Shown here: positions 16,095 through 22,281 of the stretch, piece after piece
How positions within the stretch are numbered: the stretch's first letter is position 1
Layout: each line of letters opens with the position of its first letter
Origin: Flavobacterium psychrophilum
GTDB lineage: Bacteria; Bacteroidota; Bacteroidia; Flavobacteriales; Flavobacteriaceae
Assembly (NCBI GenBank): GCA_945866505.1
Contig: CAMBHH010000015.1
Location: forward strand, 1 to 28,042
DNA length: 28,042 nucleotides
Reading direction: 5' to 3'
The notes under the pieces: model-generated
Seen by the model: only the letters and a program-made list of their open reading frames with translations
Databases searched by the model: none
Told to the model about the DNA's origin: nothing
Position numbers and translations under genes: made by a program

Positions 16095-16967
16095 ATGAAC
16101 ATACTTGGAAAACTAATAATAATAGGCGGTGCGGTAGACAAAGGAAGTTTTACAGAAACTGATTTCGATAAAAGTGCTGCAAAGAATTTAAATTTTTTTG
16201 AAACTGGAATTTTAAAAAGGATTATTGACGAGTCAAAATTCAAAGAACTATCTCGAATTGAAGTAGTGACGACCGCGTCAAAAATTCCAAAAGAAATTGG
16301 CCCTGAATACGTCAAAGCGTTAAGTTATTTGGGTGCAAATAATGTCGATGTTTTGGATATTGTAAGGCGGGAACAGGCGAATGATCCTGAAACTCTAGAA
16401 AGATTAAAAGCTGCTGATGTCGTTATGTTTACAGGCGGCGATCAATTGCGATTGACTTCTATTCTTGGTGGTACCCCATTTCACGACATTCTTGTGGAAA
16501 AATACAGAAATGAAGATTTTATATACGCAGGAACGTCGGCCGGAGCCGCAGCAGCTTCCAATAATATGATTTATCAGGGAAGCAGCTCGGAAGCATTACT
16601 CAAAGGCGAAGTAAAAATTACCAGCGGTTTAGGTTTGATAGACGATGTGGTTATTGACACCCATTTTGTGCAACGAGGCAGAATCGGAAGATTATTCCAA
16701 GCGGTTGTTGGAAATCCCAAAGTCCTAGGAATCGGACTCGGTGAAGATACCGGTTTGCTTATTACTAAAGGAAGACAAATGGAAGCCCTCGGTTCTGGAC
16801 TGGTGATTCTGGTGGATGGTCGGGAAATAAAAGACACCAATTTAACCCAAATTGAGTTGGGGCAACCCATATCCATCAATCATCTTGTAACCCATGTGAT
16901 GAGCAAGTTTGATACTTTCAATTTGGACACTTTCAAAATGCACATTCATTCTTCGCAATACGTTTAA
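16095..16967 (+). CDS. cphB: Cyanophycinase (peptidase S51)
   Basis: The 290-residue cytosolic serine exopeptidase cleaves cyanophycin to beta-Asp-Arg dipeptides. The nucleophile lies in AGTSAGAAAA (Ser148), His190 in VIDTHFVQRGRIGRL and Glu217 in GIGLGEDTG. Ser-His and Ser-Glu distances (42 and 69) equal those I recall for Synechocystis CphB (Ser132, His174, Glu201). The N-terminus KLIIIGGAVDKG and FTGGDQLRL are also typical. The downstream iaaA starts 91 bp after the stop and is separated by a heptamer repeat that begins right after it. The gene faces away from cphA, so synthesis and breakdown could be controlled separately from the shared intergenic region. Confidence 0.96.
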   Translation: MNILGKLIIIGGAVDKGSFTETDFDKSAAKNLNFFETGILKRIIDESKFKELSRIEVVTTASKIPKEIGPEYVKALSYLGANNVDVLDIVRREQANDPETLERLKAADVVMFTGGDQLRLTSILGGTPFHDILVEKYRNEDFIYAGTSAGAAAASNNMIYQGSSSEALLKGEVKITSGLGLIDDVVIDTHFVQRGRIGRLFQAVVGNPKVLGIGLGEDTGLLITKGRQMEALGSGLVILVDGREIKDTNLTQIELGQPISINHLVTHVMSKFDTFNLDTFKMHIHSSQYV

Positions 16968-16969
16968 AT

Positions 16970-17059
16970 CAGTTAGCAGTTTTCAGTTTTCAGATGGCAG
17001 TTCCCATCGGCAACCTGCAACCTGCAACCTGCAACCTGCAACCTGCAACCTGCAATCTA
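16970..17059. repeat. Two-armed heptamer repeat filling the cphB-iaaA gap
   Basis: Five CAG-starting heptamers (cagttag, cagtttt, cagtttt, cagatgg, cagttcc; 16970-17004) are followed by a 6-nt spacer. Six perfect caacctg units (17011-17052) and one caatcta (17053-17059) follow, the last base being the A of the iaaA ATG. Left units approximate the complement of the right ones (caggttg). The element starts 3 bp after the cphB stop. It has the same plan as 6103-6216. Confidence 0.9.
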
Positions 17060-17901
17060 TGAAAATAATAATCCACGGTGGTTTTTTCTCGGAATCATCA
17101 ACCAATCACGAAACCAAAGTAGCAAAGCAACAGGCTTTAGAAAGAATTGTAAAAGATTCTTACACGTTTTTGAAAACACATTCTGCCTTAGAAACAGTGG
17201 TTTATGCTGTGTCACTTCTAGAGGATGATGAATTGTTTAACGCGGGCTTGGGTTCCCAAATTCAAAGTGATGGAAAGATCCGAATGAGTGCCGCTTTGAT
17301 GGATGGTTCGACCCAAAAAATGAGTGGCGTTATCAATATTGAAGAAGTAAAAAACCCTATTCAAGTCGCCGACGTTTTGTTGCAGTATGACGATAGAATT
17401 CTTGGCGGAGGTGGTGCTACTCAATTTGCCAGACAAAAAGGTTTCGAAAAATTCTCGACTGAAATTCCACAACGCCGAGCTGAATATGAGGCAAAACGCA
17501 AAGAATCGGGAACGGGGACCGTAGGTTGTGTCGCTTTGGATATCAATGGAAAACTAGCAGTTGCCACTTCAACAGGCGGAAAAGGTTTTGAAATTCCCGG
17601 ACGAATTTCAGATTCTGCAACGGTTGCCGGGAATTATGCCAACGCATTTTGTGGCGTTAGTTTGACTGGTGTTGGCGAAGATATTGTTAGCAACGCAACT
17701 GCTGTAAAAATTGTCACTCGCGTTACCGATGGCTTTTCACTTCAAGAGGCTTTTACCAAAACGTTCAGCGAACTAAAACCTTACGATGGTTTTGCAGGAG
17801 CGATTGCAATAGACCATAAAGGAAATGTATTTCATCAAGATTCGCATCCTAGTATGGTTTTCGCCAGTTTTGATGGGGAGAATTGCGAAGTTTTTCAATA
17901 A
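17059..17901 (+). CDS. iaaA: Isoaspartyl peptidase / L-asparaginase, Ntn-hydrolase type
   Basis: The 280-residue proenzyme begins MKIIIHGGFF. The autocleavage site is Gly153/Thr154 in SGTGTVGCVALD, freeing Thr154 as nucleophile of the beta-subunit. The pocket motif ATSTGGKGFEIPGRISDS and SLTGVGED follow; the alpha-subunit has ELFNAGLGSQIQSDG. The family hydrolyses beta-aspartyl dipeptides and L-asparagine. Placed behind cphB, it would split beta-Asp-Arg into Asp and Arg and complete cyanophycin use. The start at 17059 is the family N-terminus; longer frames would translate the heptamer repeat. It is somewhat shorter than E. coli IaaA (about 320), mostly in the linker before Thr154. Confidence 0.92.
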   Translation: MKIIIHGGFFSESSTNHETKVAKQQALERIVKDSYTFLKTHSALETVVYAVSLLEDDELFNAGLGSQIQSDGKIRMSAALMDGSTQKMSGVINIEEVKNPIQVADVLLQYDDRILGGGGATQFARQKGFEKFSTEIPQRRAEYEAKRKESGTGTVGCVALDINGKLAVATSTGGKGFEIPGRISDSATVAGNYANAFCGVSLTGVGEDIVSNATAVKIVTRVTDGFSLQEAFTKTFSELKPYDGFAGAIAIDHKGNVFHQDSHPSMVFASFDGENCEVFQ

Positions 17902-18024
17902 ATAATTAAGATGTTTTTTATCCACGTTTTTCTACAAAAAGTAAACTAAGCAAACTTTTGCCAAAACCATTGCAACTTACTTTACTGATTTGGGTTTAAG
18001 AAATTGCATTACATTACACTAAAG

Positions 18025-18086
18025 GATTTGTGATTGAACTAGCTGCATTGTTTGGCTTGCAGCCGCAACGAACCTTTGGCTGTTAA
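18025..18086 (-). repeat. Repeat Y, copy 1: 3' flank of the membrane-protein gene at 18093
   Basis: About 62 bp shared with copy 2 at 19136-19195. The plus-strand core reads ggctt-ca-ccgca-cgaacc--tggctgttaa. CAGCC and GGCTG (about 18060-18082) can pair as a small stem. It begins 6 bp beyond the gene's stop codon. GCTTAAC on the minus strand fits the RYYYAAC pattern of integron R'' core sites; that match is only suggestive. Confidence 0.75.
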
Positions 18087-18092
18087 GCGTAG

Positions 18093-18869
18093 TTACTTAA
18101 ATATTTTACTAGAATTTTTTTCAGGATAATTTTTGTCAATCTTTTTGTATATTGTGTCCTCATTTCGTATTACCATTGTAGCAGAAGTCCATTCATTATC
18201 GACAAACCTCATACGAAGCAGTTGGGTGAAAAAGCCATTATTTGCTGAATAAAAAATATTTAAGTTGACTCCTTTTTGCTTATCTAAATGGAATTTTGTT
18301 GGTATTTGAACGCTTCCATCAGTTTCAATACTAGGAATATTAATTAAATTTTGTAAAAGGGCGTCTTGAGTTGGTGGATTTTCTTCATCATATGTATTGA
18401 GGTCAAAAAGTCTCGCTTGAACATTCTTCAAAGGATTTTTATTTTTATCTCCTAACTTAAAAAGTAAGTTTCCTGTATCTTTTGATTTGTAGTAAGTTGA
18501 TATAAGGAAAAAACAATAACAGTAACTGTCTCCACCTGTTAAATTATTATAAATATTGAGTGAGGAACTCGCTAGCTTTGTGTAAAGATCTATGTTTTCT
18601 TTTCTCAAAGCATCAATTGTCTTTATTTGGAAATCATTCTTTTTATTAAGTTCTATAGATTGAGCTATTAAATCTTGATTTTCTTTTCTTAGAATTAATA
18701 CTTCACTTTTTGTAGTTTCTCCAATTGAAACTCCTTTATTAACACCAGTTTCAATTCGCGAAGATTTTTCTGAAGAACTTTTGTTTTGTTTCCAAGTGCC
18801 AATTGCTCCAATAACTCCTCCTAAGATAGCGATTAATGCTCCGATTAAAATTATGGTCATTGGTTTCAT
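18093..18869 (-). CDS. Membrane-anchored coiled-coil protein, unknown function
   Basis: The 258-residue protein has one N-terminal membrane helix (about 4-25, IILIGALIAILGGVIGAIGTW). A predicted coiled coil follows (about 52-100, rich in LRKEN and LNKKN heptads), then a C-terminal globular domain starting NLTGGDSYCYCFF (about 107-120). The LTGGDS-[YF]-C stretch recurs, as I recall, in hypothetical bacterial proteins with a beta-rich C-terminal domain. It probably faces the periplasm or cytosol from a single anchor. Function is not recognised. It is flanked by repeat Y (3' side) and repeat X (5' side), exactly as the gene at 19192, to which its protein is not similar. Confidence 0.75.
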   Translation of the reverse strand: MKPMTIILIGALIAILGGVIGAIGTWKQNKSSSEKSSRIETGVNKGVSIGETTKSEVLILRKENQDLIAQSIELNKKNDFQIKTIDALRKENIDLYTKLASSSLNIYNNLTGGDSYCYCFFLISTYYKSKDTGNLLFKLGDKNKNPLKNVQARLFDLNTYDEENPPTQDALLQNLINIPSIETDGSVQIPTKFHLDKQKGVNLNIFYSANNGFFTQLLRMRFVDNEWTSATMVIRNEDTIYKKIDKNYPEKNSSKIFK

Positions 18870-18956
18870 TTTTATTTTCTTAACGTCTAAATGTTTGTTT
18901 ATAGGTCGGATTTTCTATTGTTATGTGTAATTACGCCTAAATTGTAAATAGGTCTC

Positions 18957-19100
18957 ACAAAGTCCGACTTATCCACCCAATATTTGCTAGCTTTGTCTGA
19001 CAAACCTCAGTTTTTCTTCCCCAAATATATAAAATTATTCCTAAGATTATCAAAGATTTCTATCGGTCAAACCTTTTTTAGTTTTTAAAAATAAAGCTGT
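18957..19100 (-). repeat. Repeat X, copy 1: promoter-bearing 5' flank
   Basis: About 90% identical by eye to copy 2 (19830-19972) over 107 bp (18957-19063), with a weaker continuation to about 19100. A 33-bp block that includes the -7 box is unchanged. The copy retains GTCCGAC and the TTTGTCtGACAAA stem, but the left arm of the GTCGGAC hairpin is degenerate here. It lies 88 bp before the start of the gene at 18869. Confidence 0.85.
19022..19054 (-). promoter_or_regulatory. Minus-strand promoter inside repeat X copy 1
   Basis: On the minus strand TATATTTG (19029-19022) is an exact -7 box, and TTTG (19054-19051) stands 21 nt upstream as a -33 element. Both are identical in copy 2. It would transcribe the gene at 18869 with a leader of about 145 nt. 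Confidence 0.72.
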
Positions 19101-19135
19101 ATAATTTTAAGAAGCGGCACTATTTAAGACGAAAT

Positions 19136-19195
19136 GATTTGTGGGAGCTATGTTCATTGTTCGGCTTTCAACCGCAGCGAACCCCTGGCTGTTAA
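19136..19195 (-). repeat. Repeat Y, copy 2: 3' flank of the membrane-protein gene at 19192
   Basis: It shares the cattgttyggctt, ccgcarcgaacc and tggctgttaa blocks with copy 1. The stop codon of the upstream gene (19194-19192) lies inside it. GTTAACCAAC at 19191-19200 is an exact inverted repeat of GTTGGTTAAC at 19805-19814 on the other side of the gene. Confidence 0.75.
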
Positions 19196-19779
19196 CCAAC
19201 GTTTTTATTTTTTATCAAACTTGTAATTAAAAAAACAATTAAAATAATATTTGTCCATACTAAATATTTCTCAAAAGTTTCGATTTTGTCAGTTTTGAAT
19301 GTTAGTTCCTCCGCTATTTGAATTTTATTTGGGTCAATATTTTGATTTTTTATTATTTCAAAATTAAAACTATTTTCGTTGGTCTTTATTTCATTAAGAT
19401 ATAAAATTTCATTATTTCTATTTTTTGCAACTAACCAAAAATCTCTTGAGTCATTTTCAATACAAAATTCAGAAGTTTCATTTGGTTCTATTTCTTTATT
19501 GTAATTGACAAAGCTTCCATTTCCATTCCAATTATTTCCCCAAAATGCTATTGCGTATATTTTTAATTTCTGAGCTGTTAAATTTTTGGTTTTAATTTCT
19601 ATTGGTGTTGAAGCACCAAAACAAGAATTTGAAATATAATTTAATCCAAGTGCAAAAACTCCAGTTCCAATCCCAAATATTACAAGTAATTTTACTCCAT
19701 TTTTTGAAGTGTCTGAACTAAAATACCATATTAGTAAAATTACAATAATTAGAAAACTAGAAAATGTTAATATATTCAT
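19192..19779 (-). CDS. Membrane protein of unknown function
   Basis: The 195-residue protein has two N-terminal membrane helices (about 4-20 and 28-47) and one at the C-terminus (about 170-187, YLVWTNIILIVFLITSLI). A central soluble domain of about 115 residues with beta-strand character lies between (GNGSFVNYNKEIEPNETSEFCIEN). It is not recognised. The last two residues and stop (Val-Gly-TAA) are encoded by the boundary inverted repeat GTTGGTTAAC, an arrangement seen in mobile cassettes. It has a probable own promoter in repeat X copy 2, with a leader of about 107 nt that can form three hairpins. Confidence 0.72.
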   Translation of the reverse strand: MNILTFSSFLIIVILLIWYFSSDTSKNGVKLLVIFGIGTGVFALGLNYISNSCFGASTPIEIKTKNLTAQKLKIYAIAFWGNNWNGNGSFVNYNKEIEPNETSEFCIENDSRDFWLVAKNRNNEILYLNEIKTNENSFNFEIIKNQNIDPNKIQIAEELTFKTDKIETFEKYLVWTNIILIVFLITSLIKNKNVG

Positions 19780-19824
19780 ATTTTGTTCTTTTTTCAGGCA
19801 AAATGTTGGTTAACTAGTATGTAT

Positions 19825-19972
19825 GTCGGACAAAGTCCGACTTATTCACCTAGTATTAGGTGGCTTTGTCTGACAAACCTGAGTTTTCTTCCCCAAATAT
19901 ATAAAATTATTCCTAAGATTGTCAAAGAGTTCTATATGGCACTCGTTTTTTATTTTCTAAGACTAAAGCACT
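19825..19972 (-). repeat. Repeat X, copy 2: promoter-bearing 5' flank with three hairpins
   Basis: The shared part is 19830-19972. Three perfect small hairpins lie in a row: GTCGGAC-aaa-GTCCGAC (19825-19841), CACCTA-gtat-TAGGTG (19847-19862) and TTTGTC-t-GACAAA (19865-19877). They fall between the promoter and the start codon of the gene at 19779, so they would be in its mRNA leader. Confidence 0.85.
19894..19926 (-). promoter_or_regulatory. Minus-strand promoter inside repeat X copy 2
   Basis: TATATTTG on the minus strand (19901-19894) with TTTG (19926-19923) 21 nt upstream. The same boxes and spacing occur in copy 1, which strengthens both calls. Expected start near 19887. Confidence 0.75.
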
Positions 19973-20022
19973 AGTGGGGTTGAATTTTCCATTTCACTTC
20001 TATCAAAAAAAAGAAATTCTTT

Positions 20023-20187
20023 GTGACAAAAAAATGATATTGAAAATTTTGTCACAAAATCTGTGACAAAAAATTCATTTCTAAAATTTTGTCACAAAAA
20101 CTTTTACAAAACTTGTGGCAAAATTTTCGGTTTAAAAAAATTGCCACAACATCTGTGGCAAAATTTTCAGTTCAAAAAAATTGCCAC
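20023..20187. repeat. Tandem array of four hairpins with paired arm changes
   Basis: Four stem-loops: GTGACAAA/TTTGTCAC at 20023-20055 and 20063-20095 (loops 17 nt), then GTGGCAA/TTGCCAC at 20115-20147 and 20155-20187. Within each pair the period is 40 bp; 52 bp separates the pairs. The A-T pair of the first two stems is a G-C pair in the last two, changed on both arms. Loops and flanks are AT-rich (aaaattttc). No gene is credible here. Confidence 0.88.
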
Positions 20188-20192
20188 AAAAT

Positions 20193-20471
20193 TTTGCATC
20201 AATAATCACCTCAAATTTTCTAAGTTTTCTTATAGATTGCAATGGTTTAAGCATTATCCAATAGTAAAAGTTTTAGAAATAGACGGATTTGGCTTTAAGA
20301 AACTATACTATATCAGGCGAAAGCGGGTTGCTATTGTGTTAGTTGCAAACGATCTGATTTCAGCATAGCTTTATGTTAAACTGTAAATAATTTGTGAAAC
20401 TAATTTTGGTATTAAAAAAATATTTATTTTTGAAAACTATTAACAAAAAAATCAATAAAAAATTAACACTT
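20193..20471. other. Intergenic DNA after the hairpin array
   Basis: The first part (20193-20390) has no convincing gene. A stretch tcaggcgaaagcgggttgct (about 20314-20333) is more GC-rich than its surroundings and may be remains of a boundary sequence. From 20400 on, the DNA is the promoter and leader region of the next gene, with two TAnnTTTG matches (20401-20408 and 20425-20432). Confidence 0.4.
20425..20432 (+). promoter_or_regulatory. Candidate -7 box for the secreted helical protein
   Basis: TATTTTTG fits TAnnTTTG 39 bp before ATG 20472. A TTTG at 20405-20408 is close to a -33 position, though the spacing (16 nt) is short. TAATTTTG at 20401-20408 is an alternative box. Confidence 0.4.
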
Positions 20472-20951
20472 ATGAAAAAAGTATTTTTAACGTTATTCGT
20501 TACACTATCGATGGGAGTTTTTGCTCAAACTACCGAAAAAGAAGATCTTGATTTTATTCAAGGTATTTACGGAAAATCAAAGAAAGAATTGGCTGTTGCT
20601 TATATGGCAATACCAGCTGCACAAGGAGCTGCATTTTGGAAAATTTATGATGATTTTGAAGCGGAACGCAAAGTTCTTGGTCAAGCTAAAGTGGCCGTTA
20701 TTAAAGATTATGCGACAAATTATGATACACTAACGGATGCAAGTGCCGATAACATTGCAAAAGCCAGTCTAAAAAACAATATGGATTATCAAAAATTATT
20801 TACAAAATATTATGGTAAATATAAAAAAGTTGTTGGTGCTGTTGCCGCAGCAAAAATAATTCAGTTTGAGAGTTATATGCAAACTAGTGTACAAAGCGAA
20901 ATTCAAGATTCAATTCCGTTTATTGGTGAACTTGAAGCTTTGAAAAAATAA
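20472..20951 (+). CDS. Secreted helical protein, unknown function
   Basis: The 159-residue protein begins MKKVFLTLFVTLSMGVFAQ, a clear Sec signal peptide with cleavage after about residue 18. The mature part is almost wholly alpha-helical (DLDFIQGIYGKSKKELAVAY, AFWKIYDDFEAERKVLGQAK, KYYGKYKKVVGAVAAAKIIQ). Its layout recalls small periplasmic helical proteins such as Spy/CpxP-like chaperones of Bacteroidetes, but no LTxxQ motif is seen, so this is only a comparison. The start is the ATG before the signal peptide; a frame opens at 20394 with a poor N-terminus. A strong terminator follows after 21 bp, so it is transcribed alone. Confidence 0.82.
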   Translation: MKKVFLTLFVTLSMGVFAQTTEKEDLDFIQGIYGKSKKELAVAYMAIPAAQGAAFWKIYDDFEAERKVLGQAKVAVIKDYATNYDTLTDASADNIAKASLKNNMDYQKLFTKYYGKYKKVVGAVAAAKIIQFESYMQTSVQSEIQDSIPFIGELEALKK

Positions 20952-20972
20952 ATACCATTTTAATAAAATAGG

Positions 20973-21008
20973 AAAGCGCAATGATTTGGTTCATTGCGCT
21001 TTTTTTTT
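20973..21008 (+). terminator. Rho-independent terminator
   Basis: A perfect 12-bp stem, AAAGCGCAATGA (20973-20984) with TCATTGCGCTTT (20991-21002), has a 6-nt loop and runs on into T's to 21008. It ends the transcript of the secreted helical protein. Confidence 0.95.
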
Positions 21009-21330
21009 AGATTATAACCACTAGAACGACAGTGGATTTTCATTTAAGCATTAGGTCTCTATTTAGAGCGTTGTATTTGATTGCAGGGGATTTTTTTTAA
21101 ATGATCTACTAGCTTTGGTATAAAAGTTAAATTATTTTAAAACCAAGTGGCAGCTGGTCAAAATTAGAAAAAAAGGAGAAAGGTTTAAATATTTTTTTTT
21201 GCATTTAGTAACTATGAAGCCTACGCAAAAGCGAAGCGTTCTTTCATTAAAAAAAAATCTATGTTTCTGTCCTAAAATCTATGTGGTAAAAAAACTTCAC
21301 AACATTTATGGCTGTACTTTGTAAATGAAT
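21009..21330. other. Intergenic region between terminator and beta-barrel gene
   Basis: No gene is credible in these 322 bp. It contains aaatctatgtttctgtcctaa and, next to it, a second aaatctatgtgg (about 21247-21283). This recalls the right ends of the degenerate inverted-repeat elements at 11012-11150 and 24108-24267; a left arm (ataaccactagaac, about 21014) is very weak. The gene at 21331 reads toward this region and no hairpin-T terminator for it was found. Confidence 0.4.
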
Positions 21331-22080
21331 CTAATACAAAATTACTACTCCTAATTCAATTCCATAATTGTAGGCTTTGGCACCACCATAGCCAACACTT
21401 GGATGAATGTAAAACATATCGTTATCGGTGAATTTTCGTCCATATTCAATAAAAGCCGTGTTTTGAAATCCTTCGATTGTATGATTGTATCGTAAGGCAG
21501 TATTCACACCAAACCAATTTTTGCCCAAAAAATAGAGTAAAGTATTTTCAAAAACACTAGTATTTACTTTATTTCTATTGCTATCACCAGCAAAACTCAT
21601 TTGGTTTTCTAAAGAAGTCATCCATAAATATTTTTTGTGGTTTCCTAAATAATTACCCATAATAAGAGTAGGAGTAAAGACCCATTTACCCGATCCAAAA
21701 TTAGAATCAATGGCAGAATTCGAGGTGATTTTTGCTCGAATAGCTATTCCCGTTTTGTTTTTTACATAAGTAATATAGGAAGCTGCAACCGCGATATCCC
21801 CCAAACCGCTTTTGTTTATAGCAGTCGTGTTGGCAGAAATTAACGGAACATCAACCCGTAAAAGCCAAGTTTTTTGACCTATAGGATACAGTACTCTCAA
21901 GTTAGTAGTGTTGAACGAACCGCCATCAGTATCTAAATATTCATTAAATAATGTCACAGAATGTTTAAAAAAATTGAATCGTACCTCAGTAAGCGGATTG
22001 CGATATTTTATGGAATCTTGTGCATTTACTGCAACTACAGCGATAAAAACAAATACTACAACAAAGAACAATTTTTTCAT
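21331..22080 (-). CDS. Outer-membrane beta-barrel protein, probable
   Basis: The 249-residue protein has a signal peptide MKKLFFVVVFVFIAVVAVNA with cleavage before Gln21. The mature chain shows repeated amphipathic strands with aromatic ends (TTNLRVLYPI, KTWLLRVDVPLI, KWVFTPTLIMGNYL, KNWFGVNTALRYNHTI) and ends in a strand GIELGVVILY. The aromatic final residue is typical of outer-membrane barrels. The SGLGDIAVAASYITY stretch resembles MetA-pathway (phenol-degradation type) transporter-like barrels. Substrate is unknown. It is divergent from the META lipoprotein gene. Confidence 0.75.
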   Translation of the reverse strand: MKKLFFVVVFVFIAVVAVNAQDSIKYRNPLTEVRFNFFKHSVTLFNEYLDTDGGSFNTTNLRVLYPIGQKTWLLRVDVPLISANTTAINKSGLGDIAVAASYITYVKNKTGIAIRAKITSNSAIDSNFGSGKWVFTPTLIMGNYLGNHKKYLWMTSLENQMSFAGDSNRNKVNTSVFENTLLYFLGKNWFGVNTALRYNHTIEGFQNTAFIEYGRKFTDNDMFYIHPSVGYGGAKAYNYGIELGVVILY

Positions 22081-22266
22081 AATGCCTATTTTAAATTTCT
22101 AAAGCGAATGTAATAAAAAAGTGAATTCAAATTAATATTCTTGGAATTTCTATTAAAAACTCAATTTGGCGACATTAGTTGAACCAATTATCAATGGTCA
22201 AGAATTAATTAATTTATCTTTTCTGTTCATTTAATCCTTTTTTTTCTTAGAATTGTAATACATTTT

Positions 22267-22274
22267 TAAACTTG
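22267..22274 (+). promoter_or_regulatory. Candidate -7 box for the META lipoprotein gene
   Basis: TAAACTTG is one base off TAnnTTTG and sits 7 bp before ATG 22282, which would give an almost leaderless mRNA. No -33 element is clear. Confidence 0.35.
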
Positions 22275-22281
22275 TTGCATT

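Noticed and set aside
16909..17058. Longer N-terminus for iaaA (start at 16909)
   Set aside because: It would overlap the end of cphB and translate the heptamer array as PATCNLQPATCN. The enzyme family begins MKIIIHGG at 17059.
18025..19200. Classical integron with canonical attC sites
   Set aside because: The inter-gene element is about 320 bp, longer than usual attC sites. Only one of the two Y copies fits RYYYAAC, and no integrase gene is in the window. Kept only as a cassette-like array of unknown type.
19783..19974. 63-codon plus-strand frame in repeat X copy 2
   Set aside because: It runs across the promoter-bearing repeat and its hairpins on the opposite strand to the genes. Repeat copy 1 does not keep the frame open.
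20063..20368. Open frame of 101 codons over the hairpin array
   Set aside because: It starts at a GTG within a hairpin arm and its first half only translates the repeats (FLKFCHKNF, GKIFGLKKLPQHLWQNF). No promoter or family is seen.
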